From positions 94,730,214 to 94,794,213 of the forward strand of contig CM075857.1 of assembly GCA_037975125.1 (NCBI GenBank): a DNA stretch of 64,000 bases, read 5' to 3'. Below the pieces are notes generated by a model that worked only from the letters and a program-made list of their open reading frames with translations, made no database searches and was not told the origin of the DNA. The position numbers and the translations under genes were made by a program. Shown here in pieces: positions 1 to 11,070 of the stretch (its first letter is position 1; each line of letters starts with the position of its first letter). The stretch comes from Latrodectus hesperus (lineage: Eukaryota > Arthropoda > Arachnida > Araneae > Theridiidae).

Positions 1-1080
1 AACTTCGAAAATGAGTGAGTTTGATTGGTTTCGTAGATGTTAAAAAAGCTAAAGCTAATACATTTGTTTACTTTCCTTAAATTAGAGATTCTTGCCTGCC
101 TTATGAAAACAGAAACGCTGAAATTGTTGCAAAGGTCAAATGACTCGCTTATATTCAGACGGTTTCTTTCATCAAATATAACCTCCTGTTGATGAAGAGG
201 TCCTATTACAATATTCAGTTTGATTCAATCAAATTCTATGAATTAAAGTCGAAAGTGAAAGTGTTTTGGCATACGATAGTTTATTACGGTGATATAGTTT
301 TAATAATGATGATGGTAAAAAATAAATTATAATTTAGATCTTTAATATACCCTGAATTTTCATGAAACTATTTGATATATGTGCTTTGATATACTGTTGG
401 GGTTTTTCTCCATAATATAACAGTTAATCAAAAAAAGTTAACCTTATACCAAACGCAATTGTAATTGAAAGTAAACTGAAATTTAAGCTTAGATTAGTTT
501 GGTCATCAAAAGTGTGAACTGTAATACATTTTGATAACCAAATTTTTACTGCATATTAAACTCCATAATAATCAACTATATGTGATATGTAAGAACAATC
601 TAGATACATTGGATAACCTATATTTTAAGGTCCCCATTAGTTTTTCGTCAATTTGGCGCCATATTTTTAGCGACATTGGTTTACTTCTGGTTGGTCTATC
701 GTGTTTTAAGCGCCATACAGTTCCTTCAAACATGCAAGAAAATAAACTTGGTGAAAAAATTTTATTGCCAAGAGCCAGCATAGTATATATTTTTGACGAT
801 GCATTTACTCAATCAGTGCTTATGAATGTTGTTAAAAATATTATTTAATTATCATATCGTTCTTAACTCGCTCTAAGTACATGTTAGGTTATTTACAATA
901 TATATATTTCTAGATTTCTTCTCTCTCAGTATTCTGCACACAGAAATCGATATAACATCACCCGTTGTTACAGAATTTTGAGCCACAATGAAATGACGAG
1001 GTCAACATCCGTGCTAACAAACAACTCTCCATATTACTCATTCCCAGCAGAAAATTTTAAAACGAATTAAATTTTTTAAG
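1..1080. other. AT-rich sequence with no supported gene
   Basis: No feature is supported. A 105-codon open frame at 531-848 starts at TTG, has no recognised motif, and overlaps an equally open antisense frame. A slightly GC-richer patch at about 640-760 could be old repeat sequence, but nothing identifies it. Confidence 0.5.
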
Positions 1081-1082
1081 TA

Positions 1083-1113
1083 TTGGGTTGGCAACTAAGT
1101 AATTGCGGATTTT
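1083..1113. repeat. Mariner terminal inverted repeat, left copy
   Basis: 31 bp that match the complement of 2338-2368 with two mismatches. They directly abut the TA at 1081-1082. Because the gene is on the minus strand, this is the 3' terminus of the element. Confidence 0.93.
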
Positions 1114-1156
1114 CTTTAGAAAATCAAAGACAATTTTTTCATAGAACTAAATAACT

Positions 1157-2180
1157 TTATTCTGTAATGTATTGCCCATTTTGATCAATGACCTTTTGCC
1201 ATCTTTCAGGCAGCATCATAATGCCACGTTCATAAAACTTTTGGTTTTCATTAGAATAAAACTAAATTAGGTACGATTTGACATCATCTTCATTATCGAA
1301 ATTTTTACCATTCAAGGAGTTTTGTAACGATCGAAACAAAAAGTAATCAGATGGTGCAAGGTCAGGCCTATATAGTGGATGTGGAAAAACATCCTAACCA
1401 AGCTCCAATAATTTTTGCCGAGTAACCAAAGATGTGTGTGGCCTTGCATTGTCATGATGGGATACAACACATTTTCGATTTGTCAATTCGGGCCGCTTTT
1501 CTTCAACTGCATTGTTTAATTTCGTTAGTTGTTCAATGTAGACATCAGAATTGATCGTTTGGTTGGGTGGTAAGAATTCAAAGTAGACAATTCCTTTGTA
1601 ATCCCACCAAACTGATAACAAAACCTTCTTTTGATGAATATCAGCTTTTGATGTTGTTTGAGTTGGTTCATCTGACCTGCTCCACGATCTTTTCCGCTTG
1701 ATATTGTTGTAAATAACCCATTTTTCATCGCCAGTTATCAGTCGCTTAAAAATGGATCATTTTCATTACGTTTCTTTAGCAAATCGCAGCTGTTAATGCG
1801 TTGGGTTAAATGCGTTTCTTTCAGTTCGTGAGAAACCCATGTATCGAGTTTTTGAACATAGCCAAGTTGTTTTAACTGATTTTCAATGCATATATGTGAT
1901 ACATGAAGCTTTTCTGCAATGTCTCGTGTTTTACTGTGACGATCCCAATTATTGCTTTGATTATGTCGTCATCAACTTCAACTGGACGACCAGAGCGTTT
2001 TTCATCTTTGAGTGAAAGATCACCAGAACGAAATCTGGCAAACCAATTTTGACATTGCCGTTCTTTTAAGGCTTCGTCACCATAAACAGCCCATAACTTT
2101 TTATGAGCTTGCGATGCGTTTTTCCCTTTGCTGAAATAAAATAGCAAAATATGACGAAAATGTTCCTTTTGATTTTCCAT
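1157..2180 (-). pseudogene. Mariner transposase pseudogene (DD34D)
   Basis: This would encode the enzyme that cuts and pastes the element. About 341 codons separate the ATG at 2180 from the stop at 1157, close to the normal 340-350. The N-terminal part shows the paired helix-turn-helix region (QCQNWFARFRSGD, then SGRPVEVDDD). Catalytic motifs are readable: ITGDEKW with the first Asp at 1727-1729, HHDNARPHTS with the second at 1451-1453, and APSDYFLF with the third at 1346-1348. Exactly 34 residues lie between the last two, the mariner signature. The gene is dead. A few bases are missing near 1945, one base is missing near 1745, a Trp codon is TAG at 1394-1396, and a Gln codon is TAG at 1262-1264. 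There are no introns, as is usual. Confidence 0.92.
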
Positions 2181-2337
2181 TTTTCAACGAACGTCAAACG
2201 AAAACTACGCAACCCATCAAAAAACCTTTTTTTTTTTACTGATTGACAGCTGAATTGCCAACTATCAAATAAAAAAAGTGTTTTACATTTGTACTACGTC
2301 TACAAACCTAAAAATTCAACTGAAGCCATCTATGAGT

Positions 2338-2368
2338 AAAATTCGCAATAACTTAGTTGCCAACCCAA
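2338..2368. repeat. Mariner terminal inverted repeat, right copy
   Basis: 31 bp, the imperfect complement of 1083-1113, ending immediately before the TA at 2369-2370. This is the 5' terminus relative to the transposase gene, whose ATG lies 158 bp inside. Confidence 0.93.
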
Positions 2369-2370
2369 TA

Positions 2371-3480
2371 TTTTGATACTCTTTTCACGATGGTGTTTGG
2401 TTGAAGAGGAGCGGAACTCAATATTTTTCGAATCGAAAATTGATTCTTATTTTCAAAAAATTACTGCGAATGCATCTTAGTTTATCTATTTGATTTATTT
2501 CGATTTTAGAAGGAGAACGGAAACACTGGTTAAAAGGCCAAATCATCAAAGAATTATCCAGTTGTTACCTAAGTAATTCTTCAGTGCTAATGTAAAATCA
2601 AATTTCTCTCAAATTCTCAAATTATATTAAATGATATTTGTGCACAAAATTTGTATTCCGGATATTATATTTTTTGTAATACTGAAATAGTAAAACTAAT
2701 AAAGGTTAATCAATTTTAATGTATATCTGCCATAGAAGATCCCCTAAACATCACTAGTTATAAATATCTGCAACGTTTAAAACTGAACATATTACACGGA
2801 TAAAAATTCAAATTAGGCTTACCATACAAAAAAGGTTAATTGAGTTTATCCCTTTGCTGTCAATCTTTTGCATAATGGGGCTGATATGACCAGCACTCAT
2901 TCTAATGTAAAGGCGAAACAAAAAACAAACAAACAAGAAAGCATACTCTATAAAAAAATACAAAAAAAAAAATTTAAATAAGATTTTTATCGAAGCAGTA
3001 AATTTTACTTTGTAGCAAAAAAAGATTTTAAGTGCCTTTAGGAAACTTTATTATTATTGAAATAGATTTTAATATTTCTTTTGTTTTATCTTAAATTTAA
3101 GAGAATAATAATTTTTTTTTAGTGCTGAACAAGTATTCAGAAACATAAAAGTAAATTTTACAAGAAATAAATAAATTAGCAAGCATAAAAGTGTCTTAAA
3201 AAACAACTGAAAACATGACAGATATTTCAAGCTGTATGATTTAGTACCTCAACTCGGTTGGAGATTTGTCAAAATAAATTTTGATATATTTCAAAATTGA
3301 AAGCTTTTTATTTACCGTTTTTTTCTGAAAAGAATATATATATATATTATCATCGTAAATTACTCCAGTGAATGTTTTTCAGAATAAAATCCCTGTAACT
3401 GAAATATTTCGTGTTCCATAACTGCACGAAAAAAAAAGCAAACGATTTCAATCATTCATTGTTTGCCCAACTGGACGAAA
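2371..3480. other. AT-rich sequence with no supported gene
   Basis: Only short open frames and A/T homopolymer runs are present. Nothing recognisable was found on either strand. Confidence 0.5.
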
Positions 3481-3505
3481 AGCAACTGAAGTGAAGAGGC
3501 AGCTC

Positions 3506-3534
3506 CACGTGTTTCATGTATTTCGTCCCACGTG
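3506..3534. promoter_or_regulatory. Pair of CACGTG E-boxes (candidate site)
   Basis: Two perfect CACGTG hexamers lie at 3506-3511 and 3529-3534, 23 bp apart, about two helical turns. The second sits in the longer palindrome CCCACGTGGG. Bases 3470-3560 are less AT-rich than their surroundings. Basic helix-loop-helix factors bind this hexamer; use here is inferred from the spacing only. Confidence 0.3.
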
Positions 3535-5240
3535 GGTGATTCACAATAACGAACCAAGGACAACTTATTTTAGAGACCTTTTAGCGATGGTGAGAAGAAA
3601 AAAAGAATTGTTCTTAAAGAGTTCATTTGGCGTGTGAAGAACTCGACATATATGTTTTTGATCGGAACTCTTAAATTGAGGATGTGACAGTTTATTTCCA
3701 GATGAGAGCACTCCATTCACATAACACTGTATAATTTGGTGACTTATATTCCTTTCTCTGTTGATTTTAATTGCCTTTTAGATTAAGGATAGGCTATGAG
3801 GATGGTAAATTAATAAATATTTTATCGTTTTATTAAATAAGATAATGCTATAGTATTACAACGCATTTATATCAAATTAGGCTTATAACTTACTCTCTGG
3901 CCACTTTTTATTTACTTAGACTGATTCGGTAGAATGTTACAATTTAAGTTAAATCTAAATCACTACTAACAGTAAAGAACACCGTTAGTTAGAATTGAAC
4001 TCTTGAAATTTTGAATTGAAAGCTAAAACATTAACCATTTAACAACATAACCAATTTAACAAAACAACTAAATATTATAATTACATAATAGCGTTAACCA
4101 TTGGCAACCTTTATATAATAAATTTGGAAACCCTATATATAAAAAATAAGTAAATAGTTTTAACATGAATTAAGGTATATTAGAAGATATCCTATAGTTC
4201 TCGCTGGGTATCATAATTTTTAGTTCCATTTTAGAAATAATTAAATTTTCAATTAAATAAAATTCATGATTATTCTTTAATTTTTTAATAAAATAATTAG
4301 CATTTTAGACACTTATTGAGATTATTTCATCAGATCGTTAACGACATTAAATTTTTAAAAATATTCAGTTTCTCAATAATATATAAAAAATAACCTAATA
4401 AAAAATATATTTTCTAAACCAAACAATTTTTTACGAGACTATGAAAAGTCGTGATTTTTTTTAATTTTAGGATTTTAAATAACAATTTAATTTTTGTAGA
4501 ATGGAAAGGGACTCTTAGATTCTCTCAAGAAATAATATACTAGTTATACATTTTGAATGTAAAATTTTAAAATTAACTTAAAGAATATTTGAATGCCGAA
4601 GTTTATGAAAGCAACACGAAATTATTTTATATTTATTTTAGATTCTGCGTATAAAATTTAATTTCCTTAATGTATTTATAATATTCATTTAATTACAACA
4701 TTGAAATAATATTCCTTTCAATCTGTCACTAATTGTTTTAATCATAAAAAAAACTTTTAGATACACGCATAACATCACCAATCAGTATTATTTTTTTCGA
4801 AACACCAACATTTTCATAATAACGGTCATAAAAGTAAAAGAGACGTTAAGGCCAATGAACTTGATGTTAAATTTGGCAGTTTGTTCCTATGGGAAAATTG
4901 TGACAAGAGCACGTCCATTTTAATCATTTTGGGAAATATTAATGGGAATTACCAAAGCTGCGAAAGTCGTTTGAAAAAAAAACTGCCATTAATAATAGAA
5001 TATTAACTCTTCTGTGACTAAAAAAAAAACTAAATAAAATGACATCGAAAATTTATAGGGCTAAAATTATTTAATACGACAGAATAATAATCTACTGAAC
5101 GGTCCCAGAATATGAAATTCCTCGCACATTTAAGATGAAAATTACGTGACTATTTTGTCAGGAAAAAAAAATCCCTTTCCAGTTCTTTGTTCCAAAAGAA
5201 AAATCCCTATGTCACGTGTCATTTTTCCCTATGACTAAAA
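3535..5240. other. AT-rich sequence with no supported gene
   Basis: Long A and T runs with no open frame, repeat boundary or motif that I can support. Confidence 0.5.
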
Positions 5241-5560
5241 TAAAAAAAATGCCTCCAAAGAAGCATTTTTAGCCATCCCGCGGTTTTCTAAATGAAGTGG
5301 GAAGCAGAAGATACGGAGTTTCAACCCTAAGTGGGGCCTCTTCCCCAAGGGCAGTCAGACGCAACGAGCCTTTCTCTGTGGGAGGAGTTGAGCTGTAATA
5401 ATAAAAAAAAAAGAATCGTTTGGCCTTCACCCAGTGAATGCAGACGATGACCTAAATACGTGGATGACCGGATAGCGAAGATTCTCTCTGATTACAAAGT
5501 TGGTGACAGTGGCCTAACGGCGAAGTTCGATAACTGTTAACCGTGTAGCGTGAGCATATT
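5241..5560. other. GC-richer unclassified segment
   Basis: About 300 bp with clearly higher GC than either flank, including GC-rich words around 5275-5360 and 5430-5520. It opens with a short stem-loop (AAAAATGC pairing with GCATTTTT near 5247-5273). No reading frame, tRNA-like box or target duplication was identified. It could be an old retroposon or a host regulatory element. Confidence 0.3.
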
Positions 5561-7644
5561 TTTTTTTGTCGTTTACTTAGTTTTATTATTATTTTTTTTT
5601 AATCTTTGCAAAGGCAACAGCTGTAATCACATTCTTTCTTCTGTCGCTAATATACTGAATGGTAAAAATAGTGGAAAGATGTTCTTTTTTTATTTCCACA
5701 TGAGGCCTTGTAAAATTCTACGAAAAAATTATTCACGATTTTTTGGAGTCTTCTAGATCTTTTTTTTTGGGGATAAAGTGGGGGAAAATTCTTTTCGTTC
5801 TACAGTTTCTCTCTGTTACTTGATATATATTTTACGAATTTACATAGAATTGATATGCTTTAAAAATAATTTTTTTCAAAGATCTGAATGAACATTCATT
5901 CTGTAAGAAAGGGAATGTTTTTCTTTTTGCCTATTCATCAATATTTTATAAGATCTTTTCCCCTAATACCGTCTTAAGTACAACTTTTATTTCTGATTTC
6001 TTTTAAAATGTTGCCTAATTTTACCTCTGATATACAAAAAACCACCACTGATCCACAAGCAAACTAAACCAAAATGTTTTTTTTTTCCAGTTTGGTAATT
6101 GATTGATTGATTCAATTGAAATATTTATGTATTCGATTCCTATTTACTAATTGGATATTTGTATTGATTTTAAATCCGCTTTAAATTGCAACTCCCTGAA
6201 AAAACTAGTCATTATATTGAAAAAGAAAAGTGAAAAGAGCAGCAAACAGGCTGATTCAAAATTTAAGACATAAATTTACGAACTTCCGTAAATGTAAGCT
6301 ATAGATATTGTAACACAGTAAATCTTTACTTGAATAAAAACCTAAAATATTGCAAAATTAATTGAAATATAAGTTTTTTGTTTCAATTGAATGATTAATT
6401 CATGATCTTCAATTAAGGACATATTTCGGTATTTCTATATAGTTGTAAAGTTCCCACTTTCCTGACTTGATCTGTTGGAATTGCTTGCTTTCGTTTTCTT
6501 ACTGAACACGACTATTTGCAGAAGTATTTGGATCGTATTGAAGTTAAGGCTTGTTGCTTTCTTCACCACCAGGGGGATATGAATTGTGACCACCTCAAGC
6601 ATTAACACATTATTTTACAGTAACTTGAATACAACTTTACTTGCGCTAACTTTAATTCTTTTTATGCTTGATCATCACATTGGGTTGTTGACAGCTAATA
6701 GAAGAAATGTCTAAGACCCGACTGGGATAAAAAAAAAATCCTGTAATTTTTCGTTGTCATAATGCATCATTAAGTCAGGTAATCCTGATATATTCGTATA
6801 TGTCATCTTGACAGGTGTCACCTGATACATTCATATATGTCAGGTGATATAGGTATATTTTATTGTATTGACATCGTATGTTGTAATGACATTTTTTGAT
6901 TAAAAGAGTATTGATAAAAATGTTCATTTCTCTATTTTTTCTCATTATTTTCAAATACTATTTGATATGTAATACTGTAATATAATTTCTGGAAAAAATA
7001 ATGAATATCTTGACAATTACTATGAATGTTTTGGAACAAAAAATAGCTCTCAAATGTCAATTTTATAATTTTTTTAGTCGGTCTTCATTCCTTTTCATTT
7101 GAAATAAATCGCGAAAGGATAAGAATTTGCCTCTATTGAAAATTCTTTTAAATTACTAATCATGAATAATTTTGTATATAATTCACATTATTTATTGATA
7201 AGAAATAATATTTTTTAACGAAAAATGACTATGCTCAATGCCTCAAGATATTTCCTTGAGAAAACTGCTTAACATCAATACATAACGATAACATTATAAT
7301 TCTTTTAATTTTTGGAACTTCCTTAGGATTAAACATTATATATTTGTGTGTGTGTGTGGGTTTTCATAAATTTTATACATTTTCCATCCAAAATATTTGA
7401 AGGTATTATACATAAATAAAATTCGAATTTTTCAAACATTACAATTTCGATACAAGATCTAATTTTTACTGATATTTTTTTTAATATTTGTGATACTTAG
7501 AATATCTTACAAAGTCAAGTAAAGTAGTACACAAAATATCATTCTCATGTGCACCTATTAATTTAAGTTAAATAAGTTATACTTATTAAGTTGAGTTAAA
7601 TAAGTTAAACTTCTTAAAAACAAATAAAATCAAAAGATATTTAT
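5561..7644. other. AT-rich sequence with no supported gene
   Basis: Contains a 68-codon Phe-rich open frame at 5550-5756 that is simply T-rich DNA, a short (TG)n run near 7345-7357, and a partly repeated gatatattcgtatatgtca-type segment near 6785-6850. No gene is supported. Confidence 0.5.
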
Positions 7645-7656
7645 ATTTAATCGTAT

Positions 7657-7755
7657 GCCGCTCACCCGGTCTAGTGCTTAGAGTACCTGACTGTGGACAG
7701 GAAGGTCCTGGGTTCGAATACCAATTCGAGCATGAATGTACTTTCTGTCTCTATT
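7657..7755 (+). repeat. tRNA-derived SINE head, family A
   Basis: tRNA-like promoter head only. An A-box-like TAGTGCTTAGAG is followed by the B box GGTTCGAATACC, then by the family's start of body (ATGTACTTTCT). The body stops near 7755 and AT-rich sequence follows. The first 15 bases resemble the copy at 63.2 kb more than the copies starting GCCGACCAAC, so there are at least two head subtypes. Confidence 0.75.
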
Positions 7756-7911
7756 TATATATATTTAATAATACATATATAATACTAAAATATATATTTA
7801 CACTAATTTATCTTCCTAAAATACTAATCTTCGAATATATTTAATCCTCGAATATCTCAATGTGTTTCCCTTTAAATATTAAATTATTTCTTTAAAATAC
7901 CAGTTCATCAA

Positions 7912-8191
7912 TGCCGACCAACTTGTCTAGTTGTCAGCGTGCCTGACTAACGGATAAGGAGGTCCTGTGTTCGAATCCCGGTTCGGGCATGTATGTACTT
8001 TCTCAATCGATCCTGTCTTTGTCCTTTCCTTTTGTAAGAATGGGTTGTGAATGGAGGCCTACCCTATAAACGTGTTCCTATGGCATGTGTGTGCTGAGGA
8101 GGTCAGACTCCACACCAAATTACGGTTCAGTTGGAAAAGTAGAGCAGCACACTCCATGATGCCAGCCTATCTGGCACCAGACAACAACAGC
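7912..8191 (+). repeat. tRNA-derived SINE, family A, full length
   Basis: About 280 bp in the family order: GCCGACCAACTTGTCTAG head, B box GGTTCGAATCC, T/C-rich stretch, the ACCCTATAAACG block, the GACTCCACACCAAA block, and a CCAGCCTATCTGGCACCAGA 3' end. The tail is CAACAA instead of the usual GAAT repeats. SINEs are non-coding RNA polymerase III transcripts moved by LINE enzymes. Confidence 0.9.
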
Positions 8192-8341
8192 ATTTAATCG
8201 TATAAATGTATCAAAATTGTCCAATCGATATTTAAAAATTTTCAGGAATAGGAATTTATCTTGTAAATACTTGAAAATAAATTTGGGAGTAGAATTGTAT
8301 TAAATTGTAATGCAGAAAAAACATTTTCATGTCCTTGCCTT

Positions 8342-8448
8342 CTCACCACTGAGGAAAGATCCTCACTCACTGAAGATCTTTCCTCACTGGTGAGGAGTCA
8401 AAACAGTATATGACCATATGGTATAAGGGTATATGCTCCATATGGTCA
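8342..8448. repeat. Two adjacent inverted repeats
   Basis: Arms 8342-8361 and 8375-8394 are 20 bp long with one mismatch and a 13-base loop. A second pair, 8411-8421 and 8438-8448, has perfect 11-bp arms containing CATATG. Neither has coding potential. They could be a decayed foldback element or scars of replication template switching. Confidence 0.6.
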
Positions 8449-8654
8449 AAAGGGTTGTTTCAAACCATACAGACACGCGCTAAATAGTACCTGCATTATA
8501 AACTTAAATAGCAGACGAGAAGATTTGTTAAGTCTGTGCATGACTTAACGGTTAAGTGGGAATAAGAAATTAGACCCTCCCCTTTAAATTTGGAAGGAAA
8601 ATAAAACTTAAGTAATGTTTAAAAATGGTTGAAACTTTGTAAGCAGATGCGTAT

Positions 8655-8830
8655 TTTCATTCGTGCCTAGTGGTAGATCATCAGAAAGAAAGGTTACGGG
8701 TTCTATCCCATTCCCTGTTGAATAACGGTACTCAGATATTACGCTTTTACCATCTGCATGCACAGTTGTCGGTATAGGTGCTTGGGAGTTTTCAGGCTTT
8801 TAATTCATCTGACACGTGAATATGCTCCAC
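8655..8830 (+). repeat. Possible decayed tRNA-SINE
   Basis: A-box-like TAGTGGTAGAT at 8669-8679 and B-box-like GGTTCTATCCC at 8699-8709 sit 30 bp apart, the usual spacing for a tRNA-type promoter. The body does not match the other SINE families here, and no target duplication was found. Confidence 0.35.
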
Positions 8831-9345
8831 TATTTGCGAATAATCCTCATGGAAAACAATTATGTGGTAGATATTAAATGCAATAAAACAATTTTAGACT
8901 GTTAGGTAATCCACAATGTGTGTGAAACATGAAATTTAAAAAGAATAGTGTGGGAAGTAGCACTAGTTCACTGGTAATTAAGAACATATACTGTAAAATG
9001 TAATATCCTAAAAAAAGAGTGTTTAAGAATAGGGAAATTTTTTCTTGAATTTTTGAAAGTTAAAGAATGCAATTTGGAAGCAAAAGCAAGCTTCTGCAAA
9101 AAAAAAAAAAAAAAAAAAAAATTTTGCTTCAAACAATGAACTACGATATTGGAAATTCAAATTCAATTAACGATAGATAAAAAGCTCGCAATTGTGTGCG
9201 GTTTTACCTGTTATTTAGAATGATGCTGATAACATAACAGTCAACAACTTTAGTAATAGTGGTCTTTAGTGCAAGGGATTCTGAGTTATACATACTTTAT
9301 CAAATGCTATTTTGATGACAATACATTCAATGCTACTTCATTTTG
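8831..9345. other. AT-rich sequence with a poly-A run
   Basis: No gene. A run of 24 A at 9098-9121 might mark the end of an old retroposed copy, but the sequence upstream of it is not recognisable. Confidence 0.45.
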
Positions 9346-9398
9346 TTTTTGATAATATGTGTAGTGGGTTATTATCCCACTACACATATTATCAAAAA
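9346..9398. repeat. Perfect 23-bp inverted repeat (hairpin)
   Basis: Arms 9346-9368 and 9376-9398 are exactly complementary over 23 bp and separated by seven bases (TTATTAT). The stem contains a CCCACTACACA block, so it is not simple AT palindromy. No transposon ends or target duplication were seen. Confidence 0.85.
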
Positions 9399-9439
9399 TC
9401 CAAAATTTTGTTAAAACTTAAAAAATATGTAAAAAGGTA

Positions 9440-10610
9440 AGGAATAATGATGAAAATGTACCTGTTTACGAAAAATCGTCACACAGATTTTATTGAAAAC
9501 AAAAAAAGACTTAACAAAAGTCTCCAAAAGAGGGCGTGGAATACCGTAAAAAGAGCAAAAGTAGATTCTATTCATGTGATAACAATTGCTAAAGATGACC
9601 ACAATACATAAATTTTAAAAGATTACTAAGGAAAATCGTAATGAATTAACCGAATTTCATAACAAACAGAATGTTTGAGTTACGCCAATATTGAAGGAGA
9701 TGAGCAGTACACGAGTGTTTTGAATTAACAAAACCCCAATGAAAAATCAGTCGGTGTTTTGTCAGGTAATTATGGATGCCATACAATCTGAATTGATGAA
9801 AGGTTTACAAAAAGAATTGTTTTATTGGATTGGCATCGGATGACAGTGGGCTACCCTGCATAAAGCTGCGATTACAGATAACTCGCCTCTTTGATTTAAT
9901 ACAGGAATGTCTTTATCACGCAAAAAAGTGAATTAATGATCACCAATTACAGTAAATATTTTCCAGCCATACTTTGGTCACCATTCTTCAAAGAAAAAGA
10001 ATAAAATATGTGGTGAATTTAAATTACAATAGAACTTCAGTTATACTTATTCTGTTTAACGGAATCGATATATTTATCCAAATCGCTTTCAGAATTTCAA
10101 AAAACAAATGAGACTGAAGAAGAAAGAGAAAATGAGAGAAAGGAAAAAGCTCAAAAAAAGGAAAGGTAAAAAAAGGAAGAATTTGAGAGTCAGACGTAAC
10201 CCTTGAGAAACTCAAAAACATTCTTTTGAAAACTCCTGGATGTTCAGAAGTCAATGCTGAAGATGTAGGAGAATGGACTATGAGTGAGACCTTATATTTC
10301 AAAATGCAAGTGATTGTAAACTAATTAAAAGCGTCGAGGAAGTTAATGACCTTAATGTCCAAGTTGAAGCAGAGACGGTACCATCAGCAAGTGAAACGTT
10401 TGCCAGCTTTGAAATGGATAGAGCATCAGCCCTAGTGAGACCACAGGCAAATTCTTACTGTCAAATGGATGCTCGACATGACTGCCCCAAAACTGATGAA
10501 GTCAGTGAAACAGCTCACTTTGACCGAAATGTTTCACAAGCAATGGCCTTCATTTATAGCACTGTGCATCGATTCTGTATTAATGTACAGCACTTGCAAT
10601 TACCTTAACA
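9440..10610 (+). pseudogene. Possible decayed retrocopy or unknown gene remnant
   Basis: A codon-like but interrupted stretch that I cannot identify. Readable pieces are a basic segment near 9455-9610, an ankyrin-like phrase WATLHKAAITDN at 9847-9882 that frameshifts into LFDLIQEC, an E/K-rich segment at 10110-10190, and an uninterrupted frame of about 105 codons at about 10290-10605. The pieces lie in different frames with several stops. Ankyrin repeats typically read TPLHLAA at the same place. The stretch could be a processed pseudogene or a DNA transposon remnant; no poly-A tail or target duplication was found. Confidence 0.28.
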
Positions 10611-10802
10611 TGTAGAAGTGTTACATTTTTCACTTAATTGATTAAAAGTTCTTTTTCCTTAAAAGTATCCAGTTTTTTTTTCTCCAATTTTCAACGTACA
10701 ATGATTAAAAAGATAAGCCATTTTTTCGAAAAAATCCAATTATTCGAATTTTTGATTATTCGAAAAGGGCATCAGGTCCCAATTGATTCGGATATTTGGA
10801 AT

Positions 10803-11005
10803 GTTGTTGTTCCATGCCCCTGAGGTCGGCAAAGTCCAGCATCATAAGTGGATTCTCCATCAGATCTCTCCCGGAGAGACCAAGGCATTGAAGAATTTGT
10901 TCAGAAGAGGCCTGTTCATTTAAGCACTTGGAGCAAATTTCGAAATTCTTCGTACCCTCGATGAATTTCAAGTTACTAAAATGGCCACTTCTGAAACGGG
11001 CATAC
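10803..11005 (-). mobile_element. 5'-truncated non-LTR retrotransposon tail
   Basis: About 203 bp from the 3' end of a LINE. The minus strand encodes the end of the polyprotein: FRSGHFSN, then CSKC at residues 13-16 of the frame starting at 10971, QIL, and CLGLSGRDL. The family normally has a C-X2-C-X8-H-X3-C zinc motif there; this copy has Gln where His is expected. A (CAA)n-like tail lies at 10803-10813. TTTGGAAT occurs at 10795-10802 and 11006-11013, a probable 8-bp target duplication. It is related to the element at 42.7-43.2 kb. The open frame reads past the tail into flanking DNA. Confidence 0.7.
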
Positions 11006-11070
11006 TTTGGAATTCTACTGTATGTTAGATGCTTCTTAGAAAAATTTGACTTCTTGTTTACCTATTTCTT

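Larger units (their letters stand above)
1083..2368 (-). mobile_element. Dead mariner (Tc1/mariner) transposon, mellifera-like
   Basis: A complete but inactive DNA transposon of 1,286 bp, the usual mariner length. It begins TTGGGTTGGCAACTAAG at 1083 and ends with the inverted complement at 2368. The 31-bp terminal repeats differ at two positions. The element is flanked by TA on both sides (1081-1082 and 2369-2370), the target duplication expected for this superfamily. The single internal gene lies on the minus strand. The terminal sequence and transposase motifs fit the mellifera subfamily; the subfamily name rests on memory, the superfamily on the sequence. Confidence 0.95.
7645..8203 (+). 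mobile_element. Composite SINE unit with one outer target duplication
   Basis: A 535-bp unit (7657-8191) flanked by a perfect 12-bp direct repeat, ATTTAATCGTAT, at 7645-7656 and 8192-8203. Inside are, in order, a SINE head (7657-7755), about 155 bp of AT-rich linker, and a full-length SINE of the same family (7912-8191). The outer repeats therefore bracket both SINE copies. This suggests that both parts were retroposed as one transcript, or that the second copy arose inside the first. The linker contains no run of four T on the plus strand, so RNA polymerase III read-through is possible. Confidence 0.7.

Noticed and set aside
531..848. 105-codon open frame on the plus strand
   Set aside because: It starts at TTG, has no motif, and an antisense frame over the same bases is equally open.
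1525..1728. 67-codon minus-strand frame
   Set aside because: It is a shifted frame within the mariner transposase; the correct frame carries the DD34D motifs.
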